Part shown: piece by piece, positions 1 through 6,445 of the stretch
Layout: the number at the start of each line of letters is the position of its first letter
Position numbering within the stretch: the first letter of the stretch is position 1
Source: an uncultured Porphyromonadaceae bacterium
Lineage (GTDB): Bacteria > Bacteroidota > Bacteroidia > Bacteroidales > Muribaculaceae
DNA: 7,115 bases
Assembly: GCA_947174735.1 (NCBI GenBank)
Contig: CAMWKC010000110.1
Span: 1-7,115, forward strand
Direction of reading: 5' to 3'
Position numbers and translations under genes: made by a program
Notes under the pieces: generated by a model
What the model was told of the DNA's origin: nothing
The model's input: the letters and a program-made list of their open reading frames with translations, nothing else
The model's database searches: none

Positions 1-539
1 GTATAATTCTTATATCTGTTGGCATGTCCGTAAAAGCGCAAATACCAACAGACTATATTAACACTCTTCACCATAGACCTACTCTTGATATTTCATCTAA
101 ATCTAATGAAAATCAAGCTTCCTCCGAAAATCAAGCTTCCTCCTCATCAAAACAACTTATAGATGAGTTATTAAAAGAAGCTTCTACACATATTGGTAAA
201 CGTTACAGAGCTGGAGGAAAAGGTCCGAATCAATTTGATTGTTCCGGTTTTTCGAGCTATGTATTCCGTAAATTTGGTATAAATCTCAATCCTTCATCCA
301 GTACTCAATATCAACAGGGTGAAAAAGTAAGTAGAGATGAATTAAGAAAAGGAGATTTAGTCTTCTTTACACGCAGATCAAGTGGAAATACCGTAGGACA
401 CGTAGGTATTGTTACGAATGTAGATAAGGATAACGGAACCTTTAAATTTATACATGCCAGTAATACTGGCATTACTATAAGTGAATATGAAGGTTATTAT
501 AAGAATACTTATGTAGGAGCACGACGTATTATTCAATAA
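1..539 (+). CDS. Secreted NlpC/P60 (C40) family cell-wall peptidase, 5'-truncated by window edge
   Basis: Probable exported cysteine peptidase that cleaves peptide cross-links or stems in peptidoglycan, as is usual for the NlpC/P60 family. The reading frame is open from base 3 and reads IILISVG before the first ATG (24), followed by MSVKA-Q. This looks like the hydrophobic core and signal-peptidase I site (V-K-A before Q) of a signal peptide, so ATG24 is probably internal and the true start lies outside the window. Numbering from ATG24: a low-complexity Ser/Asn/Gln linker (about 22-43) with two exact ENQASS repeats, then the catalytic domain (about 44-171). It has FDCSGF with the catalytic Cys73, GHVGIV with the catalytic His126, and FIHAS with a likely third polar residue His144. 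The C-terminus is complete. The family call is firm; the exact substrate bond is unknown. It is separated from ureA by 134 bases and has no evident link to urease. Confidence 0.9.
   Translation, partial: IILISVGMSVKAQIPTDYINTLHHRPTLDISSKSNENQASSENQASSSSKQLIDELLKEASTHIGKRYRAGGKGPNQFDCSGFSSYVFRKFGINLNPSSSTQYQQGEKVSRDELRKGDLVFFTRRSSGNTVGHVGIVTNVDKDNGTFKFIHASNTGITISEYEGYYKNTYVGARRIIQ
108..143 (+). repeat. 18-bp perfect tandem duplication (two copies) in the peptidase linker
   Basis: Bases 108-125 and 126-143 are identical 18-mers, GAAAATCAAGCTTCCTCC. Each encodes ENQASS in frame, so copy-number change would lengthen or shorten the linker between signal peptide and catalytic domain by six residues without breaking the frame. 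Two copies only. Confidence 0.95.
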
Positions 540-564
540 CAATAACTCTAACAATAAAGCTATT

Positions 565-634
565 GCAATGCCATAATTTAAGAAAATTTAAACTTTACGT
601 AATGTAAAAATGTTTATATCTTATACGGCATTGC
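565..634 (+). promoter_or_regulatory. Nested inverted repeat in the ureA upstream region
   Basis: GCAATGCC (565-572) is exactly complementary to GGCATTGC (627-634). The pairing continues inward as ATAA (573-576) with TTAT (621-624), leaving AC (625-626) as a bulge, for 12 base pairs in total. Inside the enclosed 44 bases is a second perfect dyad, TTTAC (594-598) and GTAAA (604-608) around GTAAT. The right outer arm overlaps the best candidate promoter -7 element of ureA (631-638). It could be an operator for a transcription factor or an RNA structure of the upstream gene's 3' end; the sequence does not decide. The repeat itself is seen directly; the function is inferred. Confidence 0.5.
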
Positions 635-645
635 TTTGGTAATAA
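609..645 (+). promoter_or_regulatory. Candidate promoter of the ure operon
   Basis: TTGCTTTG at 631-638 matches the Bacteroidetes -7 consensus TAnnTTTG at all defined positions but one. The expected -33 TTTG is poorly represented; only TGTTTA (611-616) lies at about the right distance. A start point near 645 would give a leader of about 29 bases before ureA. This is the only sizeable gap upstream of the operon, so a promoter is expected here, but the exact element is weakly supported. Confidence 0.3.
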
Positions 646-673
646 AACAGAGGTTTTACAAAACTTATACATT

Positions 674-976
674 ATGCATTTCACACCAAAAGAGAAAGAC
701 AAACTCACCTTACTGTGTGTAGGTCTCATCGCTGAACGCAGACTTAAGAAAGGGCTGAAGCTTAATTATCCTGAGGCTGTGGCTTATATCACAAGTGCAG
801 CTCTTGAAGGTGCTCGTGAAGGTAAGACAGTGGAAGAAGTCATGCACGATGCTGCAAATGTTCTTACAAAAGAACAGGTTATGGAAGGTGTAGCAGATAT
901 GATTAATCTTCTTCAGGTAGAAGCTGTGTTTACAGATGGAAGTCGTCTTGTCAGCATCCATAAGCCTATCAAATAA
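674..976 (+). CDS. ureA: Urease gamma subunit UreA
   Basis: Smallest structural subunit of nickel urease (urea + water to ammonia and carbamate, cytoplasmic). At 100 residues it has the standard length of a stand-alone bacterial gamma subunit and covers the whole family: an N-terminal [11 protein letters not shown], the central [13 protein letters not shown] (about 28-40), [13 protein letters not shown] (about 45-57), [15 protein letters not shown] (about 63-77) and the C-terminal [18 protein letters not shown]. It is not fused to the beta subunit, unlike in Helicobacter. First gene of the operon; 22 bases separate it from ureB. No Shine-Dalgarno sequence lies at a usable distance: the only purine-rich stretch, near 648-653, is about 20 bases from the ATG. 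The start fits the family N-terminus exactly. Confidence 0.98.
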   Translation: MHFTPKEKDKLTLLCVGLIAERRLKKGLKLNYPEAVAYITSAALEGAREGKTVEEVMHDAANVLTKEQVMEGVADMINLLQVEAVFTDGSRLVSIHKPIK

Positions 977-998
977 CTGCTCATCAATTACAAGAACC

Positions 999-1556
999 AT
1001 GGCACAAGATATTAATACCCCACAGGAGACGTATTCGACTCCTAATGGCATTTATCCCGGTAAGCCCGCGATAGCCTATCCGAATACTCCGGCATTCACT
1101 CCTAAAGATTATGTTCCGGTTGGTGGAGTGATTCTGGCACAGGAACCAATAGAATATAATACTGACCGCAGGACAGTAAAAGTTACTGTACGTAACACCG
1201 GTGACCGTCCTGTACAGATTGGTTCACATTTTCACTTCTTTGAGGTCAACCGTTATATGGAATTTGACCGTAAATTAGCTTTTGGTTATCACCTTAACAT
1301 TCCTGCTACTACCGCAATACGTTTTGAGCCAGGCGAAGAAAAAGAAGTAGAATTAGTAGCATACGCCGGCAAACGCCGTGTCATCGGATTTGATGACCTT
1401 ACTAACGGTTATGTCGGTCTTGAGGATTCTCCCACTTATTATCCCAAACGTATTGAAGCCTTCCGCCGTATGAAAGAATATGGGTACAAATGTGTAACTC
1501 AGGATGAAGCAGAAGGTGAGTATACAGAAACTGAAATCAACCATCCTAAAGACTGA
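999..1556 (+). CDS. ureB: Urease beta subunit UreB, with long N- and C-terminal extensions
   Basis: Beta structural subunit of urease, packing with UreA and UreC in the trimer-of-heterotrimers. The core lies at about residues 39-165 and shows [21 protein letters not shown] (64-84), [15 protein letters not shown] and [14 protein letters not shown], followed by a helix, [14 protein letters not shown], like those ending many beta subunits. The start at 999 was chosen because it follows the ureA stop by 22 bases; an in-frame ATG at 936 would overlap ureA by 41 bases and add 21 non-family residues. Even from 999 the protein is 185 residues, against roughly 100-130 for most beta subunits. About 38 Pro/Tyr/Asn-rich residues precede the core and about 20 acidic residues follow the last helix. 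Six bases separate it from ureC. Identity is certain; the role of the extensions is not known. Confidence 0.97.
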   Translation: MAQDINTPQETYSTPNGIYPGKPAIAYPNTPAFTPKDYVPVGGVILAQEPIEYNTDRRTVKVTVRNTGDRPVQIGSHFHFFEVNRYMEFDRKLAFGYHLNIPATTAIRFEPGEEKEVELVAYAGKRRVIGFDDLTNGYVGLEDSPTYYPKRIEAFRRMKEYGYKCVTQDEAEGEYTETEINHPKD

Positions 1557-1562
1557 TATTAC

Positions 1563-3284
1563 ATGGCGACTATATCAAGACAAGAGAATAATATGCTGTT
1601 CGGTCCTACCGTAGGCGATAAAATTCGTTTGGGTAATACTGATCTGTATGTGGAAATAGAAAAAGACCTGCGTGTCCACTATGGTGATGAATTAGTGTAC
1701 GGAGGCGGTAAGACTCTTCGTGACGGTATGGGTCTGGATAATACCTGTACTTCAGCTGGAGGTAGTCTTGACCTTGTTATTACCAATGTCACTATTCTTG
1801 ATCCAATTTTGGGCGTGGTTAAAGGAGACGTTGGTATTAAAGATGGTAAAATTGTAGGTGTAGGTAAAGCCGGTAACCCCAATATTATGAAAGGTGTGAC
1901 ACCCGGCCTCGCTACCGGTGCTTCAACAGATGCTATTTCAGGTGAACATCTTATCCTTACTGCTGCCGGTATTGATGGCCACGTACACATGGTATCACCT
2001 CAGCAAGCTTACAATTGTCTTAGTAATGGTATAACTACTCTTATAGGTGGTGGTATAGGTCCTACTGATGGCTCAAATGGCACTACTATAACTGCTGGTC
2101 CATGGAATCTTCACAGAATGTTACAGTCTATTGAAGGACTACCTATAAATATAGGTCTTCTTGCTAAGGGTAACAATTCTTCTCCTATGTCACTAAGCGA
2201 GCAGATAGAATCCGGTGCCTGTGGATTTAAGCTTCACGAAGACTGGGGTTCTACTCCTGGTGCTATCCGTAGTTGTATGGAGATAGCCGATAAATATGAT
2301 GTACAGGTTTGTATTCATACTGACACGCTTAATGAAAGTGGATATGTCGAGGATTCAATCGCTGCTATAGATGGACGTACCATTCATACTTATCATACAG
2401 AGGGTGCTGGTGGTGGTCATGCTCCTGACTTGCTTAAAGTTGCTTCTATGATGAATGTTCTGCCTTCGTCTACTAACCCGACACTTCCTTTCGGTATTAA
2501 CTCACAGGCTGAGCTATTTGATATGATTATGGTTTGTCATAATCTGAATCCACACATACCTTCGGATGTAGCGTTTGCAGAAAGTCGTGTACGTCCTGAG
2601 ACACAGGCTGCAGAAAACGTATTCCATGATTTAGGTATCATTTCAATGGTATCGTCTGACTCACAGGCAATGGGCCGTGTAGGAGAATCGTTTATGCGTA
2701 CTTTCCAGATGGCATCCTATATGAAGTCACAGCGTGGCAAACTTATGGAAGACTCTGAGAATAATGATAATTTCCGCGTTCTACGTTATCTTGCTCAGAT
2801 TACTCTGAATCCTGCCATAACTTATGGCATTTCAGATGTACTCGGCTCAATTGCCCCCGGTAAAATGGCTGACCTCGTTCTTTGGGAACCTGCCTTCTTC
2901 GGTACTAAACCTAAGTTAGTGATAAAGGGTGGTATGATTAATTGGGCAAATATGGGTGATCCTAATGCTTCACTTACTACTCCTCAGCCAAAAATCATGC
3001 GGCCTATGTATGGTGCTTATGGTCAACTTCTTGCTAAAACTCGTATGTCATTTGTATCACAGGCTTCTTATGATCTCGGTATAAAGGAAAAACTTGGTCT
3101 TCAGAGCATAATATATCCTGTAAGAGATACCCGTCAGCTTACTAAAGCCGACATGGTACGTAATACTGCCACACCTCATATAGAGGTAAATCCTGAGACA
3201 TTTGACGTTACTGTCGATGGTTATCCCTGTACTGTAGCACCCGCTAAGGTACTTCCTTTAGCTCAATTGTACTGGTTTAGCTAA
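1563..3284 (+). CDS. ureC: Urease alpha (catalytic) subunit UreC
   Basis: Catalytic subunit with the bi-nickel amidohydrolase centre that hydrolyses urea. At 573 residues it is full length for the family. Compared with Klebsiella aerogenes UreC (from memory), all active-site residues are shifted by +6: nickel ligands His140 and His142 (GIDGHVH), the carbamylated Lys223 and His225 (GFKLHEDWG), His252 (CIHTDTLNE), His278 (HTYHTEGAGGGH) and Asp366 (SSDSQAMGR). The mobile-flap Cys325 and catalytic His326 (MVCHN) and Arg342 (AESRVR) are also present. Small departures are Gly139, where Thr is usual, and Asn327, where His usually follows the catalytic His; neither position is a nickel ligand. The N-terminus ISRQ...MFGPTVGDK-like stretch supports the start at 1563. 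It follows ureB by 6 bases and is followed by a terminator-like hairpin before ureE. Activity is predicted, given nickel and the accessory proteins. Confidence 0.99.
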   Translation: MATISRQENNMLFGPTVGDKIRLGNTDLYVEIEKDLRVHYGDELVYGGGKTLRDGMGLDNTCTSAGGSLDLVITNVTILDPILGVVKGDVGIKDGKIVGVGKAGNPNIMKGVTPGLATGASTDAISGEHLILTAAGIDGHVHMVSPQQAYNCLSNGITTLIGGGIGPTDGSNGTTITAGPWNLHRMLQSIEGLPINIGLLAKGNNSSPMSLSEQIESGACGFKLHEDWGSTPGAIRSCMEIADKYDVQVCIHTDTLNESGYVEDSIAAIDGRTIHTYHTEGAGGGHAPDLLKVASMMNVLPSSTNPTLPFGINSQAELFDMIMVCHNLNPHIPSDVAFAESRVRPETQAAENVFHDLGIISMVSSDSQAMGRVGESFMRTFQMASYMKSQRGKLMEDSENNDNFRVLRYLAQITLNPAITYGISDVLGSIAPGKMADLVLWEPAFFGTKPKLVIKGGMINWANMGDPNASLTTPQPKIMRPMYGAYGQLLAKTRMSFVSQASYDLGIKEKLGLQSIIYPVRDTRQLTKADMVRNTATPHIEVNPETFDVTVDGYPCTVAPAKVLPLAQLYWFS

Positions 3285-3305
3285 TAGATTTTATTTATAA
3301 AATAA

Positions 3306-3357
3306 AAAGACAAGGCGGCATAATTAATTCTTAGTTCTGTCGGCCTTGTCTTTATTC
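3306..3357 (+). terminator. Rho-independent terminator or attenuator between ureC and ureE
   Basis: AAAGACAAGGC (3306-3316) pairs perfectly with GCCTTGTCTTT (3343-3353). Some inner pairs (GCA 3318-3320 with TG-C 3338-3341, one bulge) shorten the 26-base loop. The right arm runs into TTTATTCTGTT, a moderately T-rich tail. It starts 22 bases after the ureC stop. Because the accessory genes follow without another clear promoter, it most likely terminates only part of the transcripts or protects the ureABC mRNA 3' end. Confidence 0.7.
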
Positions 3358-3380
3358 TGTTATTAAATTTCAAACAGAAT
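3354..3380 (+). promoter_or_regulatory. Hairpin directly before the ureE start codon
   Basis: ATTCTGTT (3354-3361) is perfectly complementary to AACAGAAT (3373-3380), with an 11-base AT-rich loop. The right arm ends 5 bases before the ureE ATG (3386), so it covers the region a ribosome would occupy. The left arm is the T-rich tail of the preceding terminator-like hairpin. It could tune ureE translation or be a protein-binding dyad. The structure is seen; the role is inferred. Confidence 0.45.
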
Positions 3381-3385
3381 CTGAA

Positions 3386-4015
3386 ATGAAAGTATTTACT
3401 GAAATATTAGGAAATATCAATATCTCTGAAGAATGGAGAGACAAAATTGATCATTGTGACGAGGTGGATTATGTCTTTCTTGATCAATGGACTGCCCAGA
3501 AAAGTAGATTTCTATGTAAAGGCATGAGTAATCAGGAATATCCTGTTGCTTTAGCACGACATTCCCAGATAGTTGACGGAGACATTCTGGATTATGACCC
3601 TGAGAATAAAAAGGCTGTGGTTTTACGTATCGAATTAAGTCCTGTTTTGGTAATAGATATGGCAGGACTAAACGGAAAACCATCTGAGGAAATTATACGA
3701 ATCTCTGTAGAACTTGGACATGCAATAGGTAATCAGCACTGGCCGGCAGTGGTTAAGGGGACAACCGTATATGTTCCTCTGACTGTTGATGAGAAAGTAA
3801 TGTTAAGTGTCATGCAGACACATCATATTGATGGTATTAGTTATAGCTTCCAGAAAGGCTTGGAAATCATACCTTTCTTAGCACCTCATGAAATAAGAAG
3901 ATTATTTGGTGGGGCCGGACATGAAAGCCATGCACATCATCACCATGACCATTCGCATACTCATCATGTTCATTCTGACAGCAACGAACTGACAGAACAC
4001 GATTCAATTCATTGA
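3386..4015 (+). CDS. ureE: Urease accessory protein UreE, nickel metallochaperone with His-rich tail
   Basis: Cytoplasmic homodimeric nickel carrier that delivers Ni(II) to the UreG/UreF/UreD activation complex. At 209 residues it is longer than many UreE proteins. The N-terminal peptide-binding-like domain (about 1-80) is divergent. The metal-binding domain contains ELGHAIGNQHWP (109-120), whose GNxH His118 corresponds to the conserved dimer-interface nickel ligand, followed by VYVPLTVDEKVM and the later LFGGAGHE. The C-terminus is strikingly His-rich: 11 of the 18 residues from 179 to 196 are His, and 13 His lie between 179 and the end. Such tails are known in Klebsiella-type UreE and store or buffer several nickel ions. 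It is the first accessory gene, after a 101-base gap with two hairpins; ureF follows after 12 bases. Confidence 0.96.
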   Translation: MKVFTEILGNINISEEWRDKIDHCDEVDYVFLDQWTAQKSRFLCKGMSNQEYPVALARHSQIVDGDILDYDPENKKAVVLRIELSPVLVIDMAGLNGKPSEEIIRISVELGHAIGNQHWPAVVKGTTVYVPLTVDEKVMLSVMQTHHIDGISYSFQKGLEIIPFLAPHEIRRLFGGAGHESHAHHHHDHSHTHHVHSDSNELTEHDSIH

Positions 4016-4027
4016 CCAATCCATTTT

Positions 4028-4726
4028 ATGTCATTACCAAATGATATGATTAGGCTTATGCGCCTAATTGAATTTTCTGATTCAGCTTTTCCTGTAGGGA
4101 CATTTTCTTTCTCTAACAGTTTAGAGACTGCTTCATTCGAAGGTATTGTATATGATAAAAATACACTTCATGAATTTACCCAAGCGCAAGCTTTGCAGGC
4201 GGCTTTTAGTGACGGAGTTGCCGCTTTACATGCGTTTAGAGCAGTACAGAACAATGATTATACAGCCGTTACACATATAGACAGATTTCTGTTTAATTTC
4301 AAAATGAATACAGAAGCCCGATTGATGAACTGCCGTATGGGTAAGAAGTTAGGAGAACTGACAGTTCGTTTATTCCCTGGCACTATAATTGATAAGTGGC
4401 TGAATGATATTAAGTCCCAGGTTACTCCCGGTATGTATCCTATCGGACAAGGGCTGGTATTTGCCATAGCAGGAATAGGGGAGAAGGAACTGTTCTGTTC
4501 TCATCAGTATGGGGTGGTGAACATGGTAGTTTCAGCAGCTCTCAGATGTGTCAAAGTATCCCATTACGATACACAGGAAATATTATTTAGTCTTTCTGAT
4601 GAGGTTGAAAGATTGTATCAGGAGGTATCATCATTATCTTTAGAGGATATGAATGCTTTTTATCCTCAGCTCGATATATTAGCTTCTCTACATGAGAAAG
4701 GAAATATGAGAATGTTTATGAATTGA
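4028..4726 (+). CDS. ureF: Urease accessory protein UreF
   Basis: All-helical accessory protein that bridges UreD and the GTPase UreG in the urease activation complex, and is thought to gate GTP hydrolysis and nickel transfer. At 232 residues it is typical for the family. Recognisable stretches are the N-terminal [21 protein letters not shown] (13-33), matching the family's ASPALPVGxYSYSxGLE pattern, the central [14 protein letters not shown] (about 95-108), [14 protein letters not shown] (about 137-150) and the C-terminal LDILASLHE with a short basic/Met tail. UreF sequences are poorly conserved, so the call rests on these motifs plus position between ureE and ureG. The start at 4028 leaves 12 bases after ureE and gives the usual N-terminus; ureG follows after 7 bases. 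Confidence 0.95.
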   Translation: MSLPNDMIRLMRLIEFSDSAFPVGTFSFSNSLETASFEGIVYDKNTLHEFTQAQALQAAFSDGVAALHAFRAVQNNDYTAVTHIDRFLFNFKMNTEARLMNCRMGKKLGELTVRLFPGTIIDKWLNDIKSQVTPGMYPIGQGLVFAIAGIGEKELFCSHQYGVVNMVVSAALRCVKVSHYDTQEILFSLSDEVERLYQEVSSLSLEDMNAFYPQLDILASLHEKGNMRMFMN

Positions 4727-4733
4727 TAATATT

Positions 4734-5360
4734 ATGAGTAATACTTGTAGAATTGGTGTCGGTGGTCCGGTGGGCTCTGGCAAAACAGCTTTGATTGAGG
4801 CGATAACACCACGTTTGCTTGAACTTGGTCAAAAAGTACTGATTATTACAAATGATATAGTAACAACAGAAGATGCCAAACATGTCCGAAAGACCTTAAA
4901 AGGTATTCTTTTAGAAGATAAGATTATCGGAGTTGAAACCGGTGCTTGTCCGCATACTGCTGTAAGGGAAGACCCATCAATGAATATTGCTGCTGTAGAA
5001 GAAATGGAAGAAGAATTTCCGGATACAGATATAGTTCTGATAGAATCAGGCGGTGATAATCTTACTTTAACTTTTAGTCCAGCACTTGTTGATTTCTTTA
5101 TCTATGTCATAGATGTGGCTGCCGGTGATAAAATACCTCGGAAAGATGGTCCCGGCATTTCGCAGAGTGACATTTTAGTAATAAACAAAACAGACTTGGC
5201 ACCTTATGTAAATGCCAGTCTTGAGGTTATGGATCATGATTCAAAGCTTATGCGTCCTAATAAGCCGTTTGTATTTACCACTTGTATGACAGGAGAAGGT
5301 ATTGACGAACTTGTGGCTCTGATTTTTAAAATGGCTTTGTTTGATAAGAAATCTAACTGA
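4734..5360 (+). CDS. ureG: Urease accessory GTPase UreG
   Basis: SIMIBI-class GTPase that couples GTP hydrolysis to nickel delivery into urease, receiving nickel from UreE and working with UreF and UreD. At 208 residues it has the standard length and is highly conserved. The P-loop GGPVGSGKT is at 10-18, [11 protein letters not shown] at 38-48, the metal-binding Cys72-Pro-His74 motif in [24 protein letters not shown] at 104-110 (nucleotide-dependent switch and metal region) and the guanine-specificity NKTD at 151-154. No separate N-terminal His-rich stretch is present, in keeping with the His tail being on UreE. The gene lies 7 bases after ureF and 17 before ureD, consistent with one accessory-gene transcript. 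Confidence 0.98.
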   Translation: MSNTCRIGVGGPVGSGKTALIEAITPRLLELGQKVLIITNDIVTTEDAKHVRKTLKGILLEDKIIGVETGACPHTAVREDPSMNIAAVEEMEEEFPDTDIVLIESGGDNLTLTFSPALVDFFIYVIDVAAGDKIPRKDGPGISQSDILVINKTDLAPYVNASLEVMDHDSKLMRPNKPFVFTTCMTGEGIDELVALIFKMALFDKKSN

Positions 5361-5377
5361 TTTGTAGCAAATACAAA

Positions 5378-6334
5378 ATGGAACCACTGAAAAAGGAAAT
5401 AACCGCAGCTTGTCCGGAAGTCGATTTTTCAAAAGCCCGTGAGATGGCATCTTATTTAACGGAACCACGTGCTATGTATGTCGGTGCTCCTGGCAAACAT
5501 GGATATTTACGCATGGTATTCGAATTAGATAAGGATAAGAAAAGTATTTTACGGGATCTCGATAGGAGAGTGCCCATTATTGTACAGCAAGCCTTGTATT
5601 TTGATGAGGAAATGCCGGGTATGCCATGTGTCTATATCCTGTCTTCCGGTGGGCCAAATATTGATGGAGATCGTTACCAGCAAGATATTAAAGTTTGTAA
5701 AGATGCTTATGCTTTTGTATCGACAGGAGCAGCTACAAAATTAGCTGAGATGAAATATAATTACTCAGGTATGATACAGCATCTTACATTAGAAGAAAAT
5801 GCATATCTTGAATTTTTGCCGGAACCTATCATTCCATGTAAGCATACACGCTTTATTTCTGATACGACATTAAATGTTCATCCCACAGCAACGGTCGTGT
5901 ATGCAGAAATATATATGCCTGGGCGTAAATACTATCGTAACGGAGAATTGTTTGAGTATGACGTACTGTCAGTATGCAGTCACGGTCAGCGTCCCGATGG
6001 AACACAATTATTCCGTGAGAAATTTGTTATCTGTCCGGATAAGATCAATCCCCGGATGCTTGGTGTTATGGCATCGTTTGATGTATTTGCAAATGTCATT
6101 GTCATGACACCGGCAGATAAGGCAAAAATTATTTATGATAAGACACCGGCATATCTTGATAAAAAGAAGAAAATTGCTACAGGTATAACATACCTGCCAA
6201 ATAATGCTGGATTACTGTTTAAAGTCTTAGGTATGGAGCCAGGACCAGTAAAAAAAATAGTACGACAATTTTGTTCAAGTGTCCGTCAAGAGATAAAGGG
6301 AGTACCAATTCCAGAAGAATTTCCTTGGCGATAG
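5378..6334 (+). CDS. ureD: Urease accessory protein UreD (UreH)
   Basis: Scaffold protein that binds the urease apoenzyme directly and recruits UreF and UreG for nickel insertion. In solved activation complexes UreD contains a tunnel suggested to pass nickel to the active site. At 318 residues it is slightly longer than many UreD proteins. Family stretches include LDRRVPIIVQQALYFDEEMPG (61-81), LSSGGPNIDGDRY (88-100), VSTGAATKLAEM (114-125), YLEFLPEPIIPCKHTRF (143-159), VVYAEIYMPGRKYY (173-186) and a late RPDGTQLFREKFVI (205-218). About 25 N-terminal residues before the conserved core are weakly conserved, so the exact start is a little less certain, but the ATG at 5378 lies 17 bases after ureG and fits the operon. 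Last gene of the operon, followed by a strong terminator. Confidence 0.95.
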   Translation: MEPLKKEITAACPEVDFSKAREMASYLTEPRAMYVGAPGKHGYLRMVFELDKDKKSILRDLDRRVPIIVQQALYFDEEMPGMPCVYILSSGGPNIDGDRYQQDIKVCKDAYAFVSTGAATKLAEMKYNYSGMIQHLTLEENAYLEFLPEPIIPCKHTRFISDTTLNVHPTATVVYAEIYMPGRKYYRNGELFEYDVLSVCSHGQRPDGTQLFREKFVICPDKINPRMLGVMASFDVFANVIVMTPADKAKIIYDKTPAYLDKKKKIATGITYLPNNAGLLFKVLGMEPGPVKKIVRQFCSSVRQEIKGVPIPEEFPWR

Positions 6335-6355
6335 AAACAAAGATAATTTACAAAA

Positions 6356-6400
6356 ATAAAAATAGCCTGTTGATTTTTTCTGTCAACAGGCTATTTTTAT
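6356..6400. terminator. Bidirectional rho-independent terminator between ureD and the methyltransferase gene
   Basis: Bases 6356-6373 and 6383-6400 are perfect reverse complements: an 18-bp stem with a GC-containing core (TAGCCTGTTGA) and a 9-base loop. On the + strand the right arm ends in ATTTTTAT; read from the - strand the structure ends in ATTTTTATTTTTG. It therefore has a U-tract in both directions and sits between two convergent genes, 21 bases after the ureD stop and 45 bases beyond the stop of the - strand gene. Confidence 0.94.
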
Positions 6401-6445
6401 AGGGTAGTGTTTTTAGTTTAAATATCATATTTAACATAATAGTGA

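Noticed and set aside
653..664. Small dyad GTTTT-AC-AAAAC just before ureA
   Set aside because: Five AT-rich pairs with a 2-base loop cannot form a stable hairpin and are common by chance in AT-rich leaders.
936..998. Earlier in-frame ATG for ureB at 936
   Set aside because: It would overlap ureA by 41 bases and add 21 residues unlike any beta subunit; the ATG at 999 fits operon spacing.
1679..1990. 103-codon antisense frame within ureC
   Set aside because: Shadow of the highly conserved ureC coding strand; Pro/Ser-rich with no family features.
2813..2829. Inverted repeat TGCCATA-ACT-TATGGCA in ureC
   Set aside because: Seven-base arms inside a strongly conserved coding region are expected by chance in several kilobases; no adjoining signal.
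3364..3371. TAAATTTC as an internal Bacteroides-type -7 promoter element for ureE
   Set aside because: One mismatch to TAnnTTTG and no properly spaced -33 TTTG; it is also only 15 bases from the start codon, leaving almost no leader.
5874..6107. 77-codon open frame inside ureD
   Set aside because: Wholly contained in ureD in another frame, with no recognisable protein features; the ureD frame is clearly the coding one.
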